64,000 nt of DNA from Polyodon spathula. Its lineage: Eukaryota; Chordata; Actinopteri; Acipenseriformes; Polyodontidae. The stretch covers positions 1-64,000 of the forward strand of contig NW_024471557.1 of assembly GCF_017654505.1 (NCBI RefSeq), in the 5' to 3' direction. How positions within the stretch are numbered: position 1 is the stretch's first letter; every line of letters starts with the position of its first letter. Below, piece after piece: positions 1 to 15,000 of the stretch. The notes beneath the pieces are model-generated. The model worked only from the letters and a program-made list of their open reading frames with translations, did no database searches and was not told the DNA's origin. The translations under genes and the position numbers were made by a program.

Positions 1-3000
1 GTAACACCAGTGTCAGCAGCAGTAACACCAGTGTCAGCAGCAGTAACACCAGTAACACCAGTGTCAGCAGCAGTAACACCAGTGTCAGCAGCAGTAACAC
101 CAGTGTCAGCAGCAGTAACACCAGTGTCAGCAGCAGTAACACCAGTGTCAGCAGCAGTAACACCAGTGTCAGCAGCAGTAACACCAGTGTCAGCAGCAGT
201 AACACCAGTGTCAGCAGCAGTAACACCAGTGTCAGCAGCAGTAACACCAGTGTCAGCAGCAGTAACACCAGTGTCAGCAGCAGTAACACCAGTGTCAGCA
301 GCAGTAACACCAGTGTCAGCAGCAGTAACACCAGTGTCAGCAGCAGTAACACCAGTGTCAGCAGCAGTAACACCAGTGTCAGCAGCAGTAACACCAGTGT
401 CAGCAGCAGTAACACCAGTGTCAGCAGCAGTAACACCAGTGTCAGCAGCAGTAACACCAGTGTCAGCAGCAGTAACACCAGTGTCAGCAGCAGTAACACC
501 AGTGTCAGCAGCAGTAACACCAGTGTCAGCAGCAGTAACACCAGTGTCAGCAGCAGTAACACCAGTGTCAGCAGTGTCAGTAGTAACACCAGTGTCAGCA
601 GCAGTAACACCAGTGTCAGCAACAGTAACACCAGTGTCAGCAGCAGTAACACCAGTGTCAGCAGCAGTAACACCAGTGTCAGCAGCAGTAACACCAGTCA
701 GCAGCAGTAACACAGTGTCAGCAGCAGTAACACCAGTGTCAGCAGTCAGTAACACCAGTGTCAGCAGCAGTAACACCAGTGTCAGCAGCAGTAACACCAG
801 TGTCAGCAGCAGTAAGACCAGTGTCAGCAGCAGTAACACCAGTGTCAGCAGCAGTAACACCAGTGTCAGCACAAGTGTCAGCAGCAGTAACACCAGTGTC
901 AGCAACAGTAACACCAGTGTCAGCAGCAGTAACACCACAGTAACACCAGTGTCAGCAACAGTAACACCAGTGTCAGCAGCAGTAACACCAGTGTCAGCAA
1001 CAGTAACACCAGTGTCAGCAGCAGTAACACCAGTGTCAGCAACAGTAACACCAGTGTCAGCAGCAGGAACACCAGTGTCAGCAGCAGTAACACCAGTGTC
1101 AGCAGCAGTAACACCAGTGTCAGCAGCAGTAACACCAGTGTCAGCAGCAGCAGTAACACCAGTGTCAGCAACAGTAACACCAGTGTCAGCAGCAGTAACA
1201 CCAGTGTCAGCAGTAACACCAGTGTCAGCAGTTTAGTAACACCAGTGTCAGCCAGTAACACCAGTGTCAGCAGCAGTAACACCAGTGTCAGCAGCAGTAA
1301 CACCAGTGTCAGCAGCAGTAACACCAGTGTCAGCAGCAGTAACACCAGTGTCAGCAGCAGTAACACCAGTGTCAGCAACAGTAACACCAGTGTCAGCAGC
1401 AGTAACACCAGTGTCAGCAGCAGTAACACCAGTGTCAGCAAGCAGTAACACCAGTGTCAGCAGCAGTAACACCAGTGTCAGCAGCAGTAACACCAGTGTC
1501 AGCAACAGTAACACCAGTGTCAGCAGCAGTAACACCAGTGTCAGCAGCAGTAACACCAGTGTCAGCAGCAGTAACACCAGTGTCAGCAGCAGTAACACCA
1601 GTGTCAGCAGCAGTAACACCAGTGTCAGCAGCAGTAACACCAGTGTCAGCAGCAGTAACACCAGTGTCAGCAGCAGTAACACCAGTGTCAGCAGCAGTAA
1701 CACCAGTGTCAGCAGCAGTAACACCTGTGTCAGCAGCAGTAACACCAGTGTCAGCAGTAACACCAGTCAGCAGCAGTCACACCAGTGTGTCAGCAGCAGT
1801 AACACCAGTGTCAGCAGCAGTAACACCAGTGTCAGCAGCAGTAACACCAGTGTCAGCAGCAGTAACACCAGTGTCAGCAGCAGTAACACCAGTGTCAGCA
1901 ACAGTCAGTGTCAGCAGCAGTAACACCAGTGTCAGCAACAGTAACACCAGTGTCAGCAGCAGTAACACCAGTGTCAGCAACAGTAACACCAGTGTCAGCA
2001 GCAGTAACACCAGTGTCAGCAGCAGTAACACCAGTGTCAGCAGCAGTAACACCAGTGTCAGCAGCAGTAACACCAGTGTCAGCAGCAGTAACACCAGTGT
2101 CAGCAACAGTAACACCAGTGTCAGCAGCAGTAACACCAGTGTCAGCAGCAGTAACACCAGTGTCAGCAGCAGTAACACCAGTGTCAGCAGCAGTAACACC
2201 AGTGTCAGCAGCAGTAACACCAGTGTCAGCAGCAGTAACACCAGTGTCAGCAACAGTAACACCAGTAACACCAGTGTCAGCAGCAGTAACACCAGTGTCA
2301 GCAGTAACACCAGTGTCAGCAGCAGTAACACCAGTGTCAGCAGCAGTAACACCAGTGTCAGCAGCAGTAACACCAGTGTCAGCAGCAGTAACACCAGTGT
2401 CAGCAGCAGTAACACCAGTGTCAGCAGCAGTAACACCAGTGTCAGCAGCAGTAACACCAGTGTCAGCAGCAGTAACACCAGTAACACCAGTGTCAGCAGC
2501 AGTAACACCAGTGTCAGCAACAGTAACACCAGTGTCAGCAGCAGTAACACCAGTGTCAGCAGCAGTAACACCAGTGTCAGCAGCAGTAACACCAGTGTCA
2601 GCAGCAGTAACACCAGTGTCAGCAGCAGTAACACCAGTGTCAGCAGCAGTAACACCAGTGTCAGCAGCAGTAACACCAGTGTCAGCAGCAGTAACACCAG
2701 TGTCAGCAACAGTAACACCAGTGTCAGCAGCAGTAACACCAGTGTCAGCAGCAGTAACACCAGTGTAGCACAGTAACACCAGTGTCAGCAGCAGTAACAC
2801 CAGTGTCAGCCAGTAACACCAGTGTCAGCAGCAGTAACACCAGTGTCAGCAACAGTAACACCAGTGTCAGCAGCAGTAACACCAGTGTCAGCAGCAGTAA
2901 CACCAGTGTCAGCAGCAGTAACACAGTGTCAGCAGCAGTAACACCAGTGTCAGCAGCAGTAACACCAGTGTCAGCACAGAAACACCAGTGTCAGCATCAG

Positions 3001-6000
3001 TAACACCAGTGTCAGCAGCAGTAACACCAGTGTCAGCAGCAGTAACACCAGTGTCAGCAGCAGTAACACCAGTGTCAGCAGCAGTAACACCAGTGTCAGC
3101 AGCAGTAACACCAGTGTCAGCAGCAGTAACACCAGTGTCAGCAGCAGTAACACCAGTGTCAGCAGCAGTAACACCAGTGTCAGTAACACCAGTGTCAGCA
3201 GCAGTAACACCAGTGTCAGCAGCAGTAACACCAGTGTCAGCAGCAGTAACACCAGTGTCAGCAGCAGTAACACCAGTGTCAGCAGCAGTAGTGTCAGCAC
3301 CAGTGTCAGCAACAGTAACACCAGTGTCAGCAGCAGTAACACCAGTGTCAGCACAGTAACACCAGTGTCAGCAACAGTAACACCAGTGTCAGCAGTAACA
3401 CCAGTAACACCAGTGTCAGCAGCAGTAACACCAGTGTCAGCACACAGTGTCAGCACCAGTGTCAGCAGCAGTAACACCAGTGTCAGCAGCAGTAACACCA
3501 GTGTCAGCACACCAGTAACACCAGTGTCAGCAGCAGTAACACCAGTGTCAGCAACAGTAACACCAGTGTCAGCAGCAGTAACACCAGTGTCAGCAGCAGT
3601 AACACCAGTGTCAGCAGCAGTAACACCAGTGTCAGCAGCAGTAACACCAGTGTCAGCAGCAGTAACACCAGTGTCAGCAACAGTAACACCAGTGTCAGCA
3701 GCAGTAACACCAGTGTCAGCAGCAGTAACACCAGTGTCAGCAGCAGTAACACCAGTGTCAGCAGCAGTAACACCAGTGTCAGCAGCAGTAACACCAGTGT
3801 CAGCAGCAGTAACACCAGTGTCAGCAGCAGTAACACCAGTGTCAGCAGTAGTAACATCAGTGTCAGCAGCAGTAACACCAGTGTCAGCCAGTGTCAGTGT
3901 CAGCAACAGTAACACCAGTGTCAGCAGCAGTAACACCAGTGTCAGCAGCACACCAGTGTCAGCAGCAGTAACACCAGTGTCAGCAGCAGTAACACCAGTG
4001 TCAGCAGCAGTAACACCAGTGTCAGCAGCAGTAACACCAGTGTCAGCAGCAGTAACACCAGTGTCAGCAGCAGTAACACCAGTGTCAGCAGCAGTAACAC
4101 CAGTGTCAGCAGCAGTAACACCAGTGTCAGCAGCAGTAACACCAGTGTCAGCAGCAGTAACACCAGTGTCAGCAGCAGTAACACCAGTGTCAGCAGCAGT
4201 AACACCAGTGTCAGCAGCAGTAACACCAGTGTCAGCAACAGTAACACCAGTGTCAGCAGCAGTAACACCAGTGTCAGCAGCAGTAACACCAGTGTCAGCA
4301 GCAGTAACACCAGTGTCAGCAACAGTAACACCAGTGTCAGCAGCAGTAACACCAGTGTCAGCAGCAGTAACACCAGTGTCAGCAGCAGTAACACCAGTGT
4401 CAGCAGCAGTAACACCAGTGTCAGCAACAGTAACACCAGTGTCAGCAGCAGTAACACCAGTGTCAGCAGCAGTAACACCAGTGTCAGCAGCAGCAGTAAC
4501 ACCAGTGTCAGCAGCAGTAACACCAGTGTCAGCAGTAGCACCAGTGTCAGCAGCAGTAACACCAGTGTCAGCAGCAGTAACACCAGTGTCAGCAACAGTA
4601 ACACCAGTGTCAGCAACAGTAACACCAGTGTCAGCAGCAGTAACACCAGTGTCAGCAACAGTAACACCAGTGTCAGCAGCAGTAACACCAGTGTCAGCAG
4701 CAGTAACACCAGTGTCAGCAGCAGTAACACCAGTGTCAGCAGCAGTAACACCAGTGTCAGCAGCAGTAAACAGTGTCAGCAGTGTCAGTGTCAGCAGCAG
4801 TAACACCAGTGTCAGCAGCAGTAACACCAGTGTCAGCAGCAGTAACACCAGTGTCAGCAACACCAGTGTAACACCAGTGCCAGCAGCAGTAACACCAGTG
4901 TCAGCAGCAGTAACACCAGTGTCAGCAGCAGTAACACCAGTGTCAGCAGCAGTAACACCAGTGTCAGCAGCAGTAACACCAGTGTCAGCAGCAGTAACAC
5001 CAGTGTCAGCAACAGTAACACCAGTGTCAGCAGCAGTAACACCAGTGTCAGCAGCAGTAACACCAGTGTCAGCAGCAGTAACACCAGTGTCAGCAGCAGT
5101 AACACCAGTGTCAGCAGCAGTAACACCAGTGTCAGCAGCAGTAACACCAGTGTCAGCAGCAGTAACACCAGTGTCAGCAGCAGTAACACCAGTGCCAGCA
5201 GCAGTAACACCAGTGTCAGCAGCAGTAACACCAGTGTGTCAGTAACACCAGTGTCAGCAGCAGTAACACCAGCAGTAACACCAGTGTCAGCAGCAGTAAC
5301 ACCAGTGTCAGCAGCAGTAACACCAGTGTCAGCAACAGTAACACCAGTGTCAGCAGCAGTAACACCAGTGTCAGCAGCAGTAACACCAGTGTCAGCAACA
5401 GTAACACCAGTGTCAGCAGTGTCAGCAGTAACACCAGTGTCAGCAGCAGTAACACCAGTGTCAGTAACACCAGTGTCAGCAGCAGTAACACCAGTGTCAG
5501 CAGCAGTAACACCAGTGTCAGCAGCAGTAACACCAGTGTCAGCAGCAGTAACACCAGTGTCAGCAGCAGTAACACCAGTGTCAGCAGCAGTAACACCAGT
5601 GTCAGCAGCAGTAACACCAGTGTCAGCAGCAGTAAGCACCAGTAACACCAGTGTCAGCAGCAGTAACACCAGTGTCAGCAGCAGTAACACCAGTGTGTCA
5701 GCAGTGCAGTAACACCAGTGTCAGCAGCAGTAACACCAGTGTCAGCAGCAGTAACACCAGTGTCAGCAGCAGTAACACCAGTGTCAGCAGCAGTAACACC
5801 AGTGTCAGCAGCAGTAACACCAGTGTCAGCAGTAACACCAGTGTCAGCAGCAGTAACACCAGTGTCAGCAGCAGTAACACCAGTGTGAGCAGCAGTAACA
5901 CCAGTGTCAGCAGCAGTAACACCAGTGTGTCAGCAGCAGTAACACCAGTGTCAGCAGCAGTAACACCAGTGTCAGCAGCAGTAACACCAGTGTCAGCAGC

Positions 6001-9000
6001 AGTAACACCAGTGTCAGCAGCAGTAACACCAGTGTCAGCAGCAGTAACACCAGTGTCAGCAGCAGTAACACCAGTGTCAGCAGCAGTAACACCAGTGTCA
6101 GCAGCAGTAACACCAGTGTCAGCAGCAGTAACACCAGTGTCAGCAGCAGTAACACCAGTGTCAGCAGCAGTAACACCAGTGTCAGCAGCAGTAACACCAG
6201 TGTCAGCAGAAGTAACACCAGTGTCAACAGCAGTAAAATCTGTAAGCAGCAGTAACACCAGTGTCAGCAGCAGTAACACCAGTGTCAGCAGCAGTAACAC
6301 CAGTGTCAGCAGCAGTAACACCAGTGTCAGCAACAGTAACACCAGTGTCAGCAGCAGTAACACCAGTGTCAGCAACAGTAACACCAGTGTCAGCAGCAGT
6401 AACACCAGTGTCAGCAGCAGTAACACCAGTGTCAGCAGCAGTAACACCAGTGTCAGCAGCAGTAACACCAGTGTCAGCAGCAGTAACACCAGTGTCAGCA
6501 GCAGTAACACCAGTGTCAGCAGCAGTAACACCAGTGTCAGCAGCAGTAACACCAGTGTCAGCAGCAGTAACACCAGTGTCAGCAGCAGTAACACCAGTGT
6601 CAGCAGCAGTAACACCAGTGTCAGCAGCAGTAACACCAGTGTCAGCAGCAGTAACACCAGTGTCAGCAGCAGTAACACCAGTGTCAGCAGCAGTAACACC
6701 AGTGTCAGCAGCAGTAACACCCAGTGTCAGCAGCAGTAACACCAGTGTCAGCAACAGTAACACCAGTGTCAGCAACAGTAACACCAGTGTCAGCAGCAGT
6801 AACACCAGTGTCAGCAGCAGTAACACCAGTGTCAGCAGCAGTAACACCAGTGTCAGCAGCAGTAACACCAGTGTCAGCAGCAGTAACACCAGTGTCAGCA
6901 GCAGTAACACCAGTGTCAGCAACAGTAACACCAGTGTCAGCAGCAGTAACACCAGTGTCAGCAGTAACACCAGTGTAGCACAGTAACACCAGTGTCAGCA
7001 ACAGTAACACCAGTGTCAGCAGCAGTAACACCAGTGTCAGCAGCAGTAACACCAGTGTCAGCAGCAGTAACACCAGTGTCAGCAGCAGTAACACCAGTGT
7101 CACACCAGTGCAGTAACACCAGTGTCAGCAGCAGTAACACCAGTGTCAGCAACAGTAACACCAGTGTCAGCAGCAGTAACACCAGTGTCAGCAGCAGTAA
7201 CACCAGTGTCAGCAGCAGTAACACCAGTGTCAGCAGCAGTAACACCAGTGTCAGCAGCAGTAACACCAGTGTCAGCAGCAGTAACACCAGTGTCAGCAGC
7301 AGTAACACCAGTGTCAGCAGCAGTAACACCAGTGTCAGCAGCAGTAACACCAGTGTCAGCAGCAGTAACACCAGTGTCAGCAGCAGTAACACCAGTGTCA
7401 GCAACAGTAACACCAGTAACACCAGTGTCAGCAGCAGTAACACCAGTGTCAGCAGCAGTAACACCAGTGTCAGCAGCAGTAACACCAGTGTCAGCAGCAG
7501 TAACACCAGTGTCAGCAGCAGTAACACCAGTGTCAGCAGCAGTAACACCAGTGTCAGCAGCAGTAACACCAGTGTCAGCAGCAGTAACACCAGTGTCAGC
7601 AACAGTAACACCAGTGTCAGCAGCAGTAACACCAGTGTCAGCAGCAGTAACACCAGTGTCAGCAGCAGTAACACCAGTGTCAGCAACAGTAACACCAGTG
7701 TCAGCAGCAGTAACACCAGTGTCAGCAGCAGTAACACCAGTGTCAGCAGCAGTAACACCAGTGTCAGCAGCAGTAACACCAGTGTCAGCAGTAACACCAG
7801 TGTCAGCAGTGTCAGTAACACCAGTGTCAGCAGCAGTAACACCAGTGTCAGCAGCAGTAACACCAGTAACACCAGTGTCAGCAGCAGCAGTGTCAGCAGC
7901 AGTAACACCAGTGTCAGCAGCAGTAACACCAGTGTCAGCAGCAGTAACACCAGTGTCAGCAGCAGTAACACCAGTGTCAGCAGCAGTAACACCAGTGTCA
8001 GCAGCAGTAACACCAGTGTCAGCAGCAGTAACACCAGTGTCAGCAGCAGTAACACCAGTGTCAGCAGCAGTAACACCAGTGTCAGCAGCAGTAACACCAG
8101 TGTCAGCAGCAGTAACACCAGTGTCAGCAGCAGTAACACCAGTGTCAGCAGCAGTAACACCAGTGTCAGCAGCAGTAACACCAGTGTCAGCAGCAGTAAC
8201 ACCAGTGTAACACCAGTGTCAGCACACCAGTGTCAGCAGTAACACCAGTGTCAGCAGCAGTAACACCAGTGTCAGCAGCAGTAACACCAGTGTCAGCAGC
8301 AGTAACACCAGTGTCAGCAGCAGTAACACCAGTGTCAGCAGCAGTAACACCAGTGTCAGCAGCAGTAACACCAGTGTCAGCAGCAGTAACACCAGTGTCA
8401 GCAGCAGTAACACCAGTGTCAGCAACAGTAACACCAGTGTCAGCAGCAGTAACACCAGTGTCAGCAGCAGTAACACCAGTGTCAGCAGCAGTAACACCAG
8501 TGTCAGCAGCAGTAACACCAGTGTCAGCAGCAGTAACACCAGTGTCAGCAGCAGTAACACCAGTGTCAGCAGCAGTAACACCAGTGTCAGCAGCAGTAAC
8601 ACCAGTGTCAACAGCAGTAAAATCAGCAGTAACACCAGTGTCAGCAGCAGTAACACCAGTGTCAGCAGCAGTAACACCAGTGTCAGCAGCAGTAACACCA
8701 GTGTCAGCAGCAGTAACACCAGTGTCAGCAGCAGTAACACCAGTGTCAGCAGCAGTAACACCAGTGTCAGCAGCAGTAACACCAGTGTCAGCAGCAGTAA
8801 CACCAGTAACACCAGTGTCAGCAGCAGTAACACCAGTGTCAGCAGCAGTAACACCAATGTCAGCAACAGTAACACCAGTGTCGGCAGCAGTAACACCAGT
8901 GTCAGCAGCAGTAACACAGTGTCAGCAGCAGTAACACCAGTGTCAGCAGCAGTAACACCAGTGTCAGCAGCAGTAACACCAGTGTCAGCAACAGTGTCAG

Positions 9001-12000
9001 CAGCAGTAACACCAGTGTCAGCAGCAGTAACACCAGTGTCAGCAGCAGTAACACCAGTGTCAGCAGCAGTAACACCAGTGTCAGCAGCAGTAACACCAGT
9101 GTCAGCAGCAGTAACACCAGTGTCAGCAGCAGTAACACCAGTGTCAGCAGCAGTAACACCAGTGTCAGCAGCAGTAACACCAGTGTCAGCAGCAGTAACA
9201 CCAGTGTCAGCAGCAGTAACACCAGTGTCAGTGCAGCAGTAACACCAGTGTCAGCAGCAGTAACACCAGTGTCAGCAGCAGTAACACCAGTGTCAGCAGC
9301 AGTAACACCAGTGTCAGCAGCAGTAACACCAGTGTCAGCAGCAGTAACACCAGTGTCAGCAGCAGTAACACCAGTGTCAGCAGCAGTAACACCAGTGTCA
9401 GCAGCAGTAACACCAGTGTCAGCAGCAGTAACACCAGTGTCAGGCAGCAACAGTAACACCAGTGTCAGCAGCAGTAACACCAGTGTCAGCAGCAGTAACA
9501 CCAGTGTCAGCAGCAGTAACACCAGTGTCAGCAGCAGTAACACCAGTGTCAGCAGCAGTAACACCAGTGTCAGGAACAATAACACCAGTGTCAGCAGTAA
9601 CACCAGTGTCAGCAGCAGTAACACCAGTGTCAGCAGCAGTAACACCAGTGTCAGCAGCAGTAACACCAGTGTAACACCAGTGTCAGCAGCAGTAACACCA
9701 GTGTCAGCAGCAGTAACACCAGTGTCAGTAACACCAGTGTCAGCAGCAGTAACACCAGTGTCAGCAGCAGTAACACCAGTGTCAGCAACAGTAACACCAG
9801 TGTCAGCAACAGTAACACCAGTGTCAGCAGCAGTAACACCAGTGTCAGCAGCAGTAACACCAGTGTCAGCAGCAGTAACACCAGTGTCAGCAGCAGTAAC
9901 ACCAGTGTCAGCAGCAGTAACACCAGTGTCAGCAACAGTAACACCAGTGTCAGCAGCAGTAACACCAGTGTCAGCAGCAGTAACACCAGTGTCAGCAGCA
10001 GTAACACCAGTGTCAGCAGTAACACCAGTGTCAGCAGTAACACCAGTGTCAGCAGCAGTAACACCAGTGTCAGCAGCAGTAACACCAGTGTCAGCAGCAG
10101 TAACACCAGTGTCAGCACAGTAACACCAGTGTCAGCAGCAGTAACACCAGTGTCAGCAGCAGTAACACCAGTGTCAGCAGCAGTAACACCAGTGTCAGCA
10201 ACAGTAACACCAGTAACACCAGTGTCAGCAGCAGTAACACCAGTGTCAGCAGCAGTAACACCAGTGTCAGCAACAGTAACACCAGTGTCAGCAGCAGTAA
10301 CACCAGTGTCAGCAGCAGTAACACCAGTGTCAGCAGCAGTAACACCAGTGTCAGCAGCAGTAACACCAGTGTCAGCAGCAGTAACACCAGTGTCAGCAGC
10401 AGTAACACCAGTGTCAGCAGCAGTAACACCAGTGTCAGCAGCAGTAACACCAGTGTCAGCAGCAGTAACACCAGTGTCAGCAGCAGTAACACCAGTGTCA
10501 GCAGCAGTAACACCAGTGTCAGCAGCAGTAACACCAGTGTCAGCAGCAGTAACACCAGTGTCAGTAACACCAGTGTCAGCAGCATTAACACCAGTGTCAG
10601 CAGCAGTAACACCAGTGTCAGCAGCAGTAACACCAGTGTCAGCAGCAGTAACACCAGTGTCAGCAGCAGTAACACCAGTGTCAGCAGCAGTAACACCAGT
10701 GTCAGCAGCAGTAACACCAGTGTCAGCAGCAGTAACACCAGTGTCAGCAGCAGTAACACCAGTGTCAGCAAGCAGCAGTAACACCAGTGTCAGTAACACC
10801 AGTGTCAGCAGCAGTAACACCAGTGTCAGCAGCAGTAACACCAGTGTCAGCAGCAGTAACACCAGTGTCAGCAACAGTAACACCAGTGTCAGCAGCAGTA
10901 ACACCAGTGTCAGCAGCAGTAACACCAGTGTCAGCAACAGTAACACCAGTGTCAGCAACACCAGTGTAACACCAGTGTCAGCAGCAGTAACACCAGTGTC
11001 AGCAGTCAGCAGCAGTAACACCAGTGTCAGCAACAGTAACACCAACACACAGTGTCAGCAGCAGTAACACCAGTGTCAGCAACAGTAACACCAGTGTCAG
11101 CAGTGTCAGCAGCAGTAACACCAGTGTCAGCAGCAGTAACACCAGTGTCAGCAGCAGTAACACCAGTGTCAGTAACACCAGCAGCAGTAACACCAGTGTC
11201 AGCAGCAGTAACACCAGTGTCAGCAGCAGTAACACCAGTGTCAGCAGCAGTAACACCAGTGTCAGCAGCAGTAACACCAGTCTCAGCAGCAGTAACACCA
11301 GTGTCAGCAGCAGTAACACCAGTGTCAGCAGCAGTAACACCAGTGTCAGCAGCAGTAACACCAGTAACACCAGTGTCAGCAGCAGTAACACCAGTGTCAG
11401 CAACAGTAACACCAGTGTCAGCAGCAGTAACACCAGTGTCAGCAGCAGTAACACCAGTGTCAGCAGCAGTAACACCAGTGTCAGCAGCAGTAACACCAGT
11501 GTCAGCAGCAGTAACACCAGTGTCAGCAGCAGTAACACCAGTGTCAGCAACAGTAACACCAGTGTCAGCAGCAGTAACACCAGTGTCAGCAGCAGTAACA
11601 CCAGTGTCAGCAGCAGTAACACCAGTGTCAGCAGCAGTAACACCAGTGTCAGCAGCAGTCAGCACAGTAACACAGTGTCAGCAGCAGTAACACCAGTGTC
11701 AGCAGCAGTAACACCAGTGTCAGCAGCAGTAACACCAGTGTCAGCAGCAGTAACACCAGTGTAACACCAGTGTCAGCAGCAGTAACACCAGTGTCAGCAG
11801 TGTCAGCAACAGTAACACCAGTGTCAGCAACAGTAACACCAGTGTCAGCAGCAGTAACACCAGTGTCAGCAGCAGTAAACCAATGTCAGCAGCAGTAACA
11901 GCAGTGTCAGCAGCAGTAACACCAGTGTCAGCAGCAGTAACACCAGTGTCAGCAACAATAACACCAGTGTCAGCAGCAGTAACACCAGTGTCAGCAGCAG

Positions 12001-15000
12001 TAACACCAGTGTCAGCAGCAGTAACACCAGTGTCAGCAGCAGTAACACCAGTGTCAGCAGCAGTAACACCAGTAACACCAGTGTCAGCAACAGTAACACC
12101 AGTGTCAGCAGTAACACCAGTGTCAGCAGCAGTAACACCAGCACAGTAACACCAGTGTCAGCAGCAGTAACACCAGTGTCAGCAGCAGCAGTAACACCAG
12201 TGTCAGCAGCAGTAACACCAGTGTCAGCAGCAGTAACACCAGTGTCAGCAGCAGTAACACCAGTGCCAGCAGCAGTAACACCAGTGTCAGCAGCAGTAAC
12301 ACCAGTGCCAGCAGCAGTAACACCAGTGTCAGCAGCAGTAACACCAGTGTCAGTAACACCAGTGTCAGCAGCAGTAACACCAGCAGCAGTAACACCAGTG
12401 TCAGCAGCAGTAACACCAGTGTCAGCAGCAGTAACACCAGTGTCAGCAACAGTAACACCAGTGTCAGCAGCAGTAACACCAGTGTCAGCAGCAGTAAAAC
12501 CAGTGTCAGCAGCAGTAACACCAGTGTGTAACACCAGTGTCAGCAGCAGTAACACCAGTGTCAGCAGCAGTAACACCAGTGTCAGCAGCCAGTGTCAGCA
12601 ACAGTAACACCAGTGTCAGCAGCAGTAACACCAGTGTCAGCAGCAGTAACACCAGTGTCAGTAACACCAGCAGCAGTAACACCAGTGTCAGCAGCAGTAA
12701 CACCAGTGTCAGCAGCAATAACACCAGTGTCAGCAGCAGTAACACCAGTGTCAGCAGCAGTAACACCAGTGTCAGCAGCAGTAACACCAGTGTCAGCAGC
12801 AGTAACACCAGTGTCAGCAGCAGTAACACCAGTGTCAGCAACAGTAACACCAGTGTCAGCAGCAGTAACACCAGTGTCAGCAGCAGTAACACCAGTGTCA
12901 GCAGCAGTAACACCAGTGTCAGCAGCAGTAACACCAGTGTCAGCAGCAGTAACACCAGTGTCAGCAGCAGTAACACCAGTGTCAGCAACAGTAACACCAG
13001 TGTCAGCAGCAGTAACACCAGTGTCAGCAGCAGTAACACCAGTGTCAGCAGCAGTAACACCAGTGTCAGCAGCAGTAACACCAGTGTAACACCAGTGTCA
13101 GCAGCAGTAACACCAGTGTCAGCAGCAGTAACACCAGTGTCAGCAGCAGTAACACCAGTGTCAGCAGCAGTAACACCAGTGTCAGCAGCAGTAACACCAG
13201 TGTCAGCAGCAGTAACACCAGTGTCAGCAGCAGTAACACCAGTGTCAGCAACAGTAACACCAGTGTCAGCAGCAGTAACACCAGTGTCAGCACAGTAACA
13301 CCAGTGTCAGCAGTCAGTAACACCAGTGTCAGCAGCAGTAACACCAGTGTCAGCAGCAGTAACACCAGTGTCAGCAGCAGTAACACCAGTGTCAGCAGCA
13401 GTAACACCAGTGTCAGCAGCAGTAACACCAGTGTCAGCAGCAGTAACACCAGTGTCAGCAACAGTAACACCAGTGTCAGTAACACCAGTGTCAGTAACAC
13501 CAGTGTCAGCAGCAGTAACACCAGTGTCAGCAACAGTAACACCAGTGTCAGCAGCAGTAACACCAGTGTCAGCAGCAGTAACACCAGTGTCAGCAGCAGT
13601 AACACCAGTGTCAGCAGCAGTAACACCAGTGTCAGCAACAGTAACACCAGTGTCAGCAACAGTAACACCAGTGTCAGCAGCAGTAACACCAGTGTCAGCA
13701 GCAGTAACACCAGTGTCAGCAGCAGTAACACCAGTGTCAGCAACAGTAACACCAGTGTCAGCAGCAGTAACACCAGTGTCAGCAGCAGTAACACCAGTGT
13801 CAGCAGCAGTAACACCAGTGTCAGCAGCAGTAACACCAGTGTCAGCAGCAGTAACACCAGTGTCAGCAGCAGTAACACCAGTGTCAGCAGCAGTAACACC
13901 AGTGTCAGCAGCAGTAACACCAGTGTCAGCAGCAGTAACACCAGTGTCAGCAGCAGTAACACCAGTGTCAGCAACAGTAACACCAGTGTCAGCAACAGTA
14001 ACACCAGTGTCAGCAACAGTAACACCAGTGTCAGCAACAGTAACACCAGTGTCAGCAACAGTAACACCAGTGTCAGCAGCAGTAACACCAGTGTCAGCAG
14101 CAGTAACACCAGTGTCAGCAGCAGTAACACCAGTGTCAGCAGCAGTAACACCAGTGTCAGCAGCAGTAACACAGTGTCAGCAGCAGTAACACCAGTGTCA
14201 GCAGCAGTAACACCAGTGTCAGCAGCAGTAACACCAGTGTCAGCAGCAGTAACACCAGTGTCAGCAGCAGTAACACCAGTGTCAGCAGCAGTAACACCAG
14301 TGTCAGCAACAGTAACACCAGTGTCAGCAACAGTAACACCAGTGTCAGCAACAGTAACACCAGTGTCAGCAACAGTAACACCATTAACACCAGTGTCAGC
14401 AACAATAACACCAGTGTCAGCAACAGTAACACCAGTGTCAGCAACAGTAACACCAGTGTCAGCAGCAGTAACACCAGTGTCAGCAACAATAACACCAGTG
14501 TCAGCAACAGTAACACCAGTGTCAGCAACAGTAACACCAGTGTCAGCAACAGTAACACCAGTGTCGGCAACAGTAACACCAGTGTCAGCAACAGTAACAC
14601 CAGTGTCGGCAGCAGTAACACCAGTGTCAGCAACAGTAACACCAGTGTCAGCAGCAGTAACACCAGTGTCAGCAGCAGTAACACCAGTGTCAGCAACAGT
14701 AACACCAGTGTCAGCAACAGTAACACCAGTGTCAGCAGCAGTAACACCAGTGTCAGCAGCAGTAACACCAGTGTCAGCAACAGTAACACCAGTGTCAGCA
14801 ACAGTAACACCAGTGTCAGCAACAGTAACACCAGTGTCAGCAACAGTAACACCAGTGTCAGCAACAGTAACACCAGTGTCAGCAGCAGTAACACCAGTGT
14901 CGGCAGCAGTAACACCAGTGTCAGCAGCAGTAACACCAGTGTCAGCAGCAGTAACACCAGTGTCAGCAGCAGTAACACCAGTGTCGGCAGCAGTAACACC

